From assembly GCA_016781115.1 (NCBI GenBank), contig JADDQX010000002.1:1-37816 (forward strand): 37,816 bases of DNA. The letters run 5' to 3'. The notes beneath the pieces were generated by a model that was not told the DNA's origin, searched no databases, and was given only the letters and a program-made list of their open reading frames with translations. Position numbers and translations under genes: made by a program. Shown in pieces: positions 1-6,765 of the stretch (positions are counted from its first letter, which is position 1; every line of letters starts with the position of its first letter). The stretch comes from Actinomycetota bacterium (GTDB lineage Bacteria > Actinomycetota > CADDZG01 > WHSQ01).

Positions 1-327
1 GAAGGTGTCGCCCGCAACCGCCGTGCCACTGCCGATCGTGATCGGCTTCGTGATCGCGTCACCCGGCAAGAGCTCGAACTCCACCATCGCGCCCTGCGGC
101 GCATTCGCCGTCCACGCGCTCAACCGGAAGGTGCCGTTGACGCCGGAATCGTCGTCCGTCAGCGTCGGAACCTCGCCGGCGAACGACGTAGGGCTCAGGA
201 ACTCGATCGCAGCTGTGGAGGCCGTCTGGCTCCACGCTGTAGACAAACCACTCAGGATCATCGCCATCACGCACGTGAGGCCGACGATCAACCTACTGAT
301 ACCGCGATACTCCTTGACGATAGCCAT
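1..327 (-). CDS. Secreted protein of unknown function, 3' part cut off by the window edge
   Basis: The frame is open from ATG at 327 to the first base of the window, giving the first 109 residues. A strong ribosome site (AAAGGAAGGG) lies just upstream of the ATG. The protein begins with a positively charged start, a hydrophobic stretch at about residues 11-28 (LIVGLTCVMAMILSGLSTAW) and a likely signal peptidase site soon after it. The remaining visible part is rich in Thr, Ala and Gly with alternating hydrophobic residues, as in an extracellular beta-sandwich, but I recognise no family. Export is inferred from the signal peptide; function is unknown. Confidence 0.75.
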   Translation of the reverse strand, partial: MAIVKEYRGISRLIVGLTCVMAMILSGLSTAWSQTASTAAIEFLSPTSFAGEVPTLTDDDSGVNGTFRLSAWTANAPQGAMVEFELLPGDAITKPITIGSGTAVAGDTF

Positions 328-505
328 CGTCCCTTCCTTTCGAACAAGGTCCCGAAATGAGACCGGCCGCCTGACTTGTGCTACTACGTCACATAGGTGA
401 AGCACTCTCAATAGGCGCGAGGTCATCTGAGCCACACGCTCGCGAAGTTGGGCGAAACCGCCAACACCGGTGAGCTGTTCGGTTCAGCAACGGCGACGGA
501 TCCGC

Positions 506-1171
506 TCACAACAGCCCCTTGCGGGCGAGATAAGCGACCGCCTGGATCTTGTTGTCCACCCCCAGCGCCTTCTGGATGTCGGCGAGTTGACGCTTCAAGG
601 TCGACTCGCTGACGGCCAGCGTGGCCGCGACCTCCGCGTAGCTCTTGCCCGACCCGATCAACCGGAGCAGCTCGATGTCGTAGTCGGAGAGACGCGGTGC
701 GGACCTCATGCCGTCCTCAAAGATCACCTTCGACGCGAACGTGGCAAGAACCACCTCGCCGGCGGCCACCGCACGCACCGCAGACACGAGCTTGTCGGGA
801 TCGATGTCCTTGCGGATGTATCCGCGCGCGCCCGCCCGCATCATCCCGACGACGTCGTCCGAGTCGTCCGAGCCCGTCAGGGCGACGACATGGCTCGCGG
901 GGCAAAGCGCGCAGATCTTCTTGGCCACCTCGACACCGTCCAGATCCGGCATCCGAAGGTCCAGCAGGACGACGTCCGGCTGCGATGCCACGACGGCCTC
1001 GATGCCGGCCTCCGCTGCCGTTGCAACCGCGACCACCTCGACGTCCGGCGCGATCGATTCGAGCAGCGTCTTCAGCCCGTGAACGTACGTTGGGTGATCG
1101 TCGATCATGGCCACCCTGATGCGCCGGGGTGAGCCGTCTGTCGCCGCGCGATGTTCCTGTTCGGTTCCCAT
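506..1171 (-). CDS. NarL/FixJ-family response regulator
   Basis: A two-domain DNA-binding response regulator of 221 residues. The receiver domain (about residues 18-135) shows the acidic pair D24-D25, the phosphoacceptor aspartate D71 in VVLLDLRMPD, the switch threonine T99 and the conserved K121. A LuxR-type helix-turn-helix follows at about 150-215 (LSDYDIELLRLIGSGKSYAEVA, then VSESTLKRQLADIQKALGV given here in parts). The ATG at 1171 is chosen because GAGGG lies 7 bases upstream; the frame stays open to 1396 without conserved content. No histidine kinase gene is adjacent, so the partner is orphaned or lies elsewhere. Target genes are unknown. Confidence 0.9.
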   Translation of the reverse strand: MGTEQEHRAATDGSPRRIRVAMIDDHPTYVHGLKTLLESIAPDVEVVAVATAAEAGIEAVVASQPDVVLLDLRMPDLDGVEVAKKICALCPASHVVALTGSDDSDDVVGMMRAGARGYIRKDIDPDKLVSAVRAVAAGEVVLATFASKVIFEDGMRSAPRLSDYDIELLRLIGSGKSYAEVAATLAVSESTLKRQLADIQKALGVDNKIQAVAYLARKGLL

Positions 1172-1480
1172 CACCAGCCCTCGATCCACCAGAGTCCGCC
1201 GCCGGTACTGGTTCCGGCAGTCACAAGGCGTGACATCGCGGCGCACAGCTGTAACTTCGAGCGTTCCTGGCTCCACTCGCAGCGGCGCCGTTGCCGGCCG
1301 CCCATGCGCAGAGAGGTACGCAGGGAGCGGTCGGGGTAACGGCGTGGGAGTGGCCGGTTGAGGCAGGCTGCGAGACGGCCTCACTCCGGCGGACAACTAG
1401 GTGCACCCGGGTTGGCACGAATTGCCGTTCCGGGGATGATGCTGTGATCGGTCCGAGCGGGACGAGTGAAAGGAAGCGTC
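1172..1480. other. Divergent intergenic region without a supported gene
   Basis: These 309 bases separate the start of the minus-strand response regulator from the start of the plus-strand microprotein, so they must hold both promoters. Frames crossing it have no recognisable protein content and no good ribosome sites. A weak promoter-like pair for the microprotein (TTGGCA, 17 bases, GATGAT) is present near 1408-1440, but it is not convincing. Confidence 0.4.
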
Positions 1481-1576
1481 GTGGCGTCCAAGGACAAGGG
1501 TGGGAAGTCCGAGAAGAAGGCCCCGAAGAAGAACCTGAAGGAGAAGCGGGCGAGCAAGAAAGAGAAGAAGAAGTAG
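1481..1576 (+). CDS. 31-residue lysine-rich microprotein
   Basis: A GTG start at 1481 is preceded by AAAGGA and opens a 31-codon frame ending in TAG. About half of the residues are lysine or arginine, with no aromatic residue; it starts VASKDKGGKSEKKAPKK and ends SKKEKKK. From memory, very short proteins of this type (MASKDKGGK...KEKRAxKK) occur in many actinobacterial genomes, but I know of no assigned function. The composition suggests binding to RNA, DNA or ribosomes, which is inference only. It is a short free-standing gene, 7 bases from the end of the convergent flavoprotein gene. Confidence 0.7.
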   Translation: MASKDKGGKSEKKAPKKNLKEKRASKKEKKK

Positions 1577-1583
1577 CTCTCCG

Positions 1584-2972
1584 CTAGCGGCGGGGGCCGA
1601 ACGCGAAGCGCTCGGAGTGGATGCTCGCCGGTGGGACCCCTGCCTCCTCCAACTGGCGCCGCAGCGCCCGCTCCATGGGTGGCGGGCCCACGATCAGCAC
1701 GTCCACGTCTTGAAGACTCGAGGTCTGCGATATCAGCTGCGGGGTGATGAAGCCACGCTCGTCCTCGGGCACTAGGAACAACCGGAACCCCCCAACGCGC
1801 CTCTCGATGCCTTCGAGCTCGTCCGCGAAGTAAGCCTGAGCTCGGTCGTTGACGCCCCAGTAGAGGTCGATCTCGTAGTCGGTCCCGTCAAGCGAACGCG
1901 CCATGCTGAGGAAGGGAGTGATCCCGATCCCGCCGGCGATCCAGATCTGACGCCGGTGGCGCATGTTGAGATGCGAGAACTGGCCGTACGGCCCTTCGAC
2001 GCGGGCCCGCGCGCCGGTGTCGAGCTTGTGCAACGCGTGCGTGAACTCGCCGACCGCCTTCACCACGAGCTTCAGGTCCGGATCCGATGGCGTCGACGTC
2101 AGGGAGAAGGGGTGGAACTGATCCCTCGCGTCGCCCGGCCTCAGAACGATCGTGGTTGATGCGCCCGATGTGCGCACGCTCACCGGGTGGAACTGCGAGA
2201 GGAACGCGTCGGAGTAGAAGGTGACGAAGATGAACTGGCCTGGCCTCGACTCGAGATGCCTGGTTAAGGGAGCCATCGTTATCTCGACCACGTTCCGGTC
2301 CAGCTCCCGGACCTCGCTGACCTGGTAGTCGTAGCGCCGCACCAGGAGGTTCCCGAACAGCGAGCGGTAGGCGAATGCCGCCAGCGCCGCCAGCGACAAC
2401 ATCCCGAGGTAGATCGTAAGTGGCCGCGACGATGACTTGGCTCCCGCGGTCAGGAACACGTGCAGCGATGCGACGGCGAAGATGACGCCGAAGGAGCGTT
2501 GGACGTAGACGAAAGCCTCGTGCGTGAGGCGCGCGTACAGCGTGGCGGCTATCGCGGCCGTCATCGCGAGGAACGCGATGAGGCCGAGGAACACGACCGC
2601 GCCTGCGGCGGGTGACAGCAGGCGAAGCCCGTCTTGCGGCGATAGCGACGCTCGTCCGGCGACGATGAGACATACGTGACCGAGGATGAGGAGGTAGGCG
2701 AGGCGGCCGTTCGCGCGGTGGGTTCGATAGAGGCGCTCGAGGCCGCCGAACGCCTTCTGGACCGTGTACAGCCGGGCGCCCAGGATGATGTTCAGCGCGA
2801 AAGCCGCCATGCCTACCAACCCGAGGGCGAGACCGATCCCGCTCAACGTCGCGGATACCTCACCTCTCCACGCGCTCCAGGGACTTTGCTGCGCCCACAA
2901 CAACGCCGGCACCAGAGATAGGACGAGAAGAGCAAGGGGGCCGGCGGCTCTGAGGAAGTAGTCGGCCCGCAC
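1584..2972 (-). CDS. Ferric-reductase-like transmembrane flavoprotein
   Basis: A membrane electron-transfer protein of 462 residues in the ferric reductase/NADPH oxidase superfamily. The N-terminal half has about six membrane helices, with histidines H85, H99, H151 and H171 as candidate haem ligands. The C-terminal half is a ferredoxin-NADP reductase module: FAD motif HPFSLTS near 287-293, EGPYG, nucleotide motif AGGIGITP near 344, GPPPM, and a C-terminal SERFAF. It probably moves electrons from NAD(P)H through FAD and haem to an external acceptor. The FAD motif region looks duplicated: FHPVS at 261 and FHPFS at 286, about 25 residues apart. The start is GTG with no clear ribosome site. Confidence 0.88.
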   Translation of the reverse strand: MRADYFLRAAGPLALLVLSLVPALLWAQQSPWSAWRGEVSATLSGIGLALGLVGMAAFALNIILGARLYTVQKAFGGLERLYRTHRANGRLAYLLILGHVCLIVAGRASLSPQDGLRLLSPAAGAVVFLGLIAFLAMTAAIAATLYARLTHEAFVYVQRSFGVIFAVASLHVFLTAGAKSSSRPLTIYLGMLSLAALAAFAYRSLFGNLLVRRYDYQVSEVRELDRNVVEITMAPLTRHLESRPGQFIFVTFYSDAFLSQFHPVSVRTSGASTTIVLRPGDARDQFHPFSLTSTPSDPDLKLVVKAVGEFTHALHKLDTGARARVEGPYGQFSHLNMRHRRQIWIAGGIGITPFLSMARSLDGTDYEIDLYWGVNDRAQAYFADELEGIERRVGGFRLFLVPEDERGFITPQLISQTSSLQDVDVLIVGPPPMERALRRQLEEAGVPPASIHSERFAFGPRR

Positions 2973-3023
2973 GGAGAGGAGCCTAGTGCGGGATGCGCAA
3001 CCGTTTGGCTTCGGCGGCGTCTA

Positions 3024-3527
3024 ATGGTTGCGATGAAAGGGCCGATACTCACGATCTGCACGCTGTTGCTGCTTGCGACGGGTTGCGACGCGACCCAAGA
3101 GCCGGTCACTTCTCCCGCTCCGCCGCAGGCCGTCGCAACGTCGCCTCAGGCGGAGGCGATCGCGTCGTCGTCCCCCTCACCATCACCTGCCGCTTCACCG
3201 GAACAGACTCCGATGCGCAACCTCGCGCCGATCGTGGTGACGGCGCCGACCGCAGGTGCCCGTATCTCCAGCCCCGTCACGGTCGCGGGCGAGGCCGACG
3301 TGTTCGAAGCGACCCTGCAGATGCGCTTGCTGGATGCGGAAGGCCACCGTGTGGCGCGCGCCTTCACCACCGCCACCTGCGGAACCGGATGCCGTGGCGA
3401 CTTCTCGCACGACCTCTCTTTCACCACCGAACGCGAACAGCAAGGGGTCGTGGAGGTGTGGTGGAGCTCACCCGAGGATGGCTCCCGCCGTGACGTCGTG
3501 AGGATCCCGGTCACGCTTGTGCCGTGA
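3024..3527 (+). CDS. Lipoprotein with a Gmad2-type immunoglobulin-like domain
   Basis: A 167-residue exported lipoprotein. The signal peptide ends in the lipobox LATGC, and a Pro/Ser/Ala-rich linker runs to about residue 65. The C-terminal 100 residues resemble the Gmad2 (spore-germination-associated) Ig-like fold: an opening VTAPTAGARISSPVTVAGEA, a central beta-rich part with a CGTGC pair, and a closing VEVWWSSPEDGS. This domain type is common in actinobacterial lipoproteins without a known role. The second ATG (3033) is an equally likely start. The gene is convergent with the cold-shock gene and ends just before a shared terminator. Confidence 0.8.
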   Translation: MVAMKGPILTICTLLLLATGCDATQEPVTSPAPPQAVATSPQAEAIASSSPSPSPAASPEQTPMRNLAPIVVTAPTAGARISSPVTVAGEADVFEATLQMRLLDAEGHRVARAFTTATCGTGCRGDFSHDLSFTTEREQQGVVEVWWSSPEDGSRRDVVRIPVTLVP

Positions 3528-3531
3528 GAAC

Positions 3532-3573
3532 AGAAAGGGCCGTGACAGCTGAACGCCGCCACGGCCTTTCTTA
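3532..3573. terminator. Bidirectional Rho-independent terminator
   Basis: Arm 3533-3544 (GAAAGGGCCGTG) pairs with 3560-3570 (CACGGCCTTTC), forming 11 base pairs with one bulged G and a 15-base loop. The A- and T-rich ends give a U-tract in both directions. It lies between the convergent lipoprotein and cold-shock genes. Confidence 0.75.
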
Positions 3574-3586
3574 GATCGCGTGACTC

Positions 3587-3793
3587 CTAGGAGAGAGCCT
3601 TTACGTTGGTCGCCTCGGGACCCTTCGACCCCGCGCGCGCCTCGAACTCCACCTTTGCACCCTCCGCGAGAGACTTGAAGCCCTCAGCGAGGATGTTGGT
3701 GTGGTGGACGAAGAGGTCCTTCGAACCGTCCTCAGGAGTGATGAAGCCGTACCCCTTGGCGTCGTTGAACCACTTAACCGTTCCAGTTGCCAT
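3587..3793 (-). CDS. cspA: Cold-shock protein, CspA family
   Basis: A 68-residue single cold-shock domain covering the whole protein. RNP1 is KGYGFI (residues 13-18) and RNP2 is LFVHHTNI (27-34), with the usual GTVKWFN start. It binds single-stranded RNA and DNA and acts as an RNA chaperone. The start at 3793 is fixed by a strong GGGAGGTG ribosome site; an upstream extension of the frame to 3853 is not conserved. The symbol reflects the family; which csp paralogue it is cannot be told. Confidence 0.95.
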   Translation of the reverse strand: MATGTVKWFNDAKGYGFITPEDGSKDLFVHHTNILAEGFKSLAEGAKVEFEARAGSKGPEATNVKALS

Positions 3794-3923
3794 GTAAAAC
3801 ACCTCCCTTGCGTACTTTCGAACGAGGCAAGGCAGGCGATGGCACAACCACACTCACGTTCTGAACGGGATCAGCTTACTCCCTGATCGCTCGCGACCGC
3901 GGAGGGCCGCGAGCTGGTGATGC

Positions 3924-4406
3924 CTACAGCGCCTTCAGCGTGTACTGGAGAGTCGTCGGACCGCCGATGTAGTTGTGAAGGAAGATGTACTTCGTACCGG
4001 CGGCCAGCACACCCGATTCGTCGGTGCCGGCTGCGTTGAAAGCACCGATGATGGCGCAGGCCTCGTCGAAGAGGTAGATGTCGACGTCCGCGGGCGAAGC
4101 CGCGTCGGTTGTACCAACACCCGTGGCGTTGATCGATGACTGGATCTTCTGGTACGCGGCGGGAACCTCGAACACGTAGCCGTCGACGCCGTTCGTCGTC
4201 GGGATTTCACACCGGTTGATGAACTCCTGCGCTGTCACGGCCACGACGCTCCCGCTGGCGCTGTTGAAGATCGGGTGCCCGACCAGCGCTGTTACCTCTT
4301 CGCTCTTGTAGGGCTTCGGCTTCTTCTTCTTACCTGCCGCCGCGGGCCCGACGAGGGCTGCGCAGAGGGCTAGGACCAGACCGAGGATCAACAGCTTCTT
4401 GGACAT
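3924..4406 (-). CDS. Secreted protein, possibly with a PPC-like beta-sandwich
   Basis: A 160-residue exported protein. ATG 4406 has GGGAGGA upstream. A classical signal peptide (SKKLLILGLVLALCAALVG) is followed by AAAG and a basic KKKKPKP run. The last 60 residues (VDIYLFDEACAIIGAF, then GTKYIFLHNYIGGPTTLQYT) look like the pre-peptidase C-terminal (PPC) beta-sandwich found at the end of secreted proteases, though no protease domain is attached. Function unknown; the PPC likeness is a weak match made by eye. Confidence 0.7.
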   Translation of the reverse strand: MSKKLLILGLVLALCAALVGPAAAGKKKKPKPYKSEEVTALVGHPIFNSASGSVVAVTAQEFINRCEIPTTNGVDGYVFEVPAAYQKIQSSINATGVGTTDAASPADVDIYLFDEACAIIGAFNAAGTDESGVLAAGTKYIFLHNYIGGPTTLQYTLKAL

Positions 4407-4488
4407 GATTTTCCTCCCTGATGTGTGTACCGGGAAGATTCGTCGGCCGGGGCGTGGTTCCTGCCTGGAGCTGAGAAGCGAGAGCGTC

Positions 4489-4944
4489 CTAGCGAGGGCT
4501 CCAGGGGCCCATCCCGGAGACGCGATCGACCGAGATCCTGGTGACGAACCCGGGGGGAGGGTCGGGCATCGCCGGGAAGACGACGTCGGGCCCCAGGTAC
4601 GTGTGTGCCAACTCTTGAAGAAGCTCGGCGGCACCACCCTCTGTCACCGTTGCTCGCCCATAGATCACGAGGTACTCGTGCAGCCCCCAGTCGTTCACCG
4701 TGGCGGTCTCCAAGGAGAGCGTCACGCGCGGGTCCCGCCTGATGTTGTGGAGCTTGCGCTGGTCGAACAGGGTGGCCATCACGATCTCGTCGCCGTCCAG
4801 CCCCACCCACGCGATCGTCACGTGTGGCTTTCCGTCGCGGTCGACGGTGGCCACGTGACCCAGAGCGCTCGAGGTCAAGACCTCCCGCGCGGAGCCCGGG
4901 ATCAATGCTCTGACCTGGCGAGCTCGAACACGGGTTCCTCCCAT
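4489..4944 (-). CDS. PPOX-class flavin/F420-dependent oxidoreductase
   Basis: A 151-residue split-barrel protein. The pattern HVATVDRDGKPHVTIAWVG followed by DQRKLHNIRRDPRVTLSLE is typical of the pyridoxamine-phosphate-oxidase-like superfamily, in particular the actinobacterial F420-binding (FDOR) branch. The RK-x-N-I-R-x-DPRV region binds the cofactor phosphate. Substrate unknown. The start is uncertain: ATG 4944 lacks a good ribosome site and overlaps nothing. It lies 50 bases downstream of the sugar kinase on the same strand and may share its transcript. Confidence 0.8.
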   Translation of the reverse strand: MGGTRVRARQVRALIPGSAREVLTSSALGHVATVDRDGKPHVTIAWVGLDGDEIVMATLFDQRKLHNIRRDPRVTLSLETATVNDWGLHEYLVIYGRATVTEGGAAELLQELAHTYLGPDVVFPAMPDPPPGFVTRISVDRVSGMGPWSPR

Positions 4945-4994
4945 CCCGTTCGTCGCACTGGACCCTCGTCGTGAACGAACCCTAGCCCGCCCGA

Positions 4995-5843
4995 TCAGCC
5001 GGAGGGTGGCACGGCATCTGCATCCAGCACCAGCTGCCTCTCGAAGGGGCCGCGCCCGGTGATCACAGCCGCACCGCAACGGGCGGCGAAGTCAACCGCC
5101 TGCTCAGCGCCCAGGTCGGCCCCCAGCGCGTAGGCCAGGCCGGCCGCGAAGCTGTCTCCAGCTCCGTACCGATCGACAACGGGACCTGGAGGTGACGCGG
5201 GTCGATAGGCCCGGGTGTCGCCCGCGGGGGTGACGTAGGTGCCTCCCCGGTCGCCGTCGGTCCGCACCACGAGTGCAGGTGCCGGCTCCAGCTCTCCGGC
5301 CGCGTACGACTCGGACGGATCGTTCGCGCTGGAAACCAGAGCGTCCAGAGGAACCGCTGCCCGTTGCAGGAACGGAAGGATCCGGGCGGTTGCGACCAAA
5401 GCCTTTGCCCCGCGTGCGCTCGCAAGAGCGGCCGTGTCACCCGCGGTGAAATAGACTGCATCCGCCCGGGAGAGCTCCTCCCACGGGAGTGGGTCCGCCC
5501 CCAGCGGCTCCAACCTCTTCCCCAGAACGGTGATCGTCCGTTCGCCGAGGGCGTCTACGTGCGTGACGGCGCGCCGCGTCGGCTCGTCGCGGTGCATGGC
5601 GTGCACGCGAACGCCAAGACCCTGCAGCCACTCACGGGACCGATGCCCCAGCTCGTCATCGCCTAGAGCGGTGAAGAAGTCGCACGAGCCGCACAGCTTC
5701 GCCAGTTGCACCGCGGCCCCCGCCCCTCCTCCGCCGGGCTCCTCCCACCACTCCTGAGCGTGAACGATCTGGCCCACGAGCGGGGTCCGCTCGACGCGCA
5801 TGAAGGTGACCCATTCAAGATGACCGACTACGGCGGCGCGCAT
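4995..5843 (-). CDS. PfkB-family sugar kinase
   Basis: A ribokinase-like kinase of 282 residues. The N-terminal part has the GGGGAGAAVQLAKL sugar-binding segment, and the C-terminal PfkB signature DRYGAGDSFAAGLAYAL carries the anion hole GAGD and the catalytic aspartate. It should phosphorylate a sugar or nucleoside with ATP in the cytoplasm. It starts 25 bases after the end of the propeller gene and runs in the same direction as the carbohydrate ABC importer upstream, so I infer that it phosphorylates the imported compound. The exact substrate cannot be read from the sequence. Confidence 0.88.
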   Translation of the reverse strand: MRAAVVGHLEWVTFMRVERTPLVGQIVHAQEWWEEPGGGGAGAAVQLAKLCGSCDFFTALGDDELGHRSREWLQGLGVRVHAMHRDEPTRRAVTHVDALGERTITVLGKRLEPLGADPLPWEELSRADAVYFTAGDTAALASARGAKALVATARILPFLQRAAVPLDALVSSANDPSESYAAGELEPAPALVVRTDGDRGGTYVTPAGDTRAYRPASPPGPVVDRYGAGDSFAAGLAYALGADLGAEQAVDFAARCGAAVITGRGPFERQLVLDADAVPPSG

Positions 5844-5868
5844 GGTTAGACCATGCCAGGCGCGATCG

Positions 5869-6765
5869 CTAGGGACGCTGCGAGCGGCCGCGCGTGGGAT
5901 CGAAGTGGTAGATGACGCCGTTGGTGAAGCCGTTCGTCGGGGGGCCCTCTTCGTTGTAGGGCTGCACCATGTAGTGCAGTGATCCCGTCAAAGCGTCGGC
6001 CTTGTTCTTGAGGTCGAAGTCGTCGTCGAGCCCCTCGGACTCGCCCACGTACTCGATCCGAGTCTCTAGCTGCGACAGCCCCGTCGCCAAGTCGATCGAG
6101 TAGATCTCTCCGCCCGCGTCCGTCCCGCCCGCGACGAAGAGTTGATCACCGATGAAGGTAGCGCCGGTGATGCCGCTCGGAGGCACCGCGCCCGGCAAGC
6201 GGCGCACCGCCTTGATCGGAGTCGCTGCTGGAGCCGCATGCTCGGCCGTCAGGTCCGACATCGCGTAGGCGAGCAGGTCGTTGCCGGCTTGGGTCCACAG
6301 CAGCGTCCCATCGGGAGACACCTCGCACCACATCGCCTTCTCGATCTCGGCGGGGTCGAGCTTGACGTAGTAGTCCATCTTCAGCGTCTGCGGGTCGGCG
6401 ACACCGATCGCTCCGGTCTTGCAGGTGTTACCGGCGGGCGGGTAGTAGCACTCGAGCGGGAGGTACAAGCGGCCCCGGCTGTAGGACAGGTCACCGACGT
6501 GGTTGTAACCCTCGCGCGCGTGCACGTCGGGCGGGATCACGTCGTCGTTGCGGCCCGTCTCGTTCAGCTCGCCATCCGTGCGATAGAGGCCGAAGTAGAC
6601 ACCGGTGAAGTACCGGTTCCCGGCTTCGTCGTGCGTCATCCCCTGGTAGTAGTACAGAGGGATCGGCGTTCGACCCACCTCGGTCCACCCGCCAGAAGAT
6701 GCGGCGGCAGGAGTCACGAGAAGCGCGACCAGGCCGAGCCCGACCACCTTGTGAAGGATCTTCAT
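5869..6765 (-). CDS. Secreted beta-propeller-like protein
   Basis: A 298-residue exported protein. The signal peptide is KILHKVVGLGLVALLVTPAAA. The mature part repeats short blocks of the type 'gly-x-leu/tyr ... asp-pro/ser-asp-gly ... leu' (DLSYSRGRLYLPLE, EVSPDGTLLWTQ, ATFIGDQLFVAGG, EIYSIDLATG), as in WD/NHL/YncE-like propellers. Two or more cysteines (ECYYPPAGNTC) may form a disulphide. No catalytic motif was found, so a binding or sensing role is more likely. Its ATG overlaps the stop of the beta-helix gene (ATGA), implying coupled translation within the importer operon. Confidence 0.72.
   Translation of the reverse strand: MKILHKVVGLGLVALLVTPAAASSGGWTEVGRTPIPLYYYQGMTHDEAGNRYFTGVYFGLYRTDGELNETGRNDDVIPPDVHAREGYNHVGDLSYSRGRLYLPLECYYPPAGNTCKTGAIGVADPQTLKMDYYVKLDPAEIEKAMWCEVSPDGTLLWTQAGNDLLAYAMSDLTAEHAAPAATPIKAVRRLPGAVPPSGITGATFIGDQLFVAGGTDAGGEIYSIDLATGLSQLETRIEYVGESEGLDDDFDLKNKADALTGSLHYMVQPYNEEGPPTNGFTNGVIYHFDPTRGRSQRP

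Noticed and set aside
370-395. TTGTGCTACTACGTCAC resembles the start of the dispersed repeat
   Set aside because: Similarity stops after about 16 bases; the GCGT and CAGAA parts are missing, so chance is likely.
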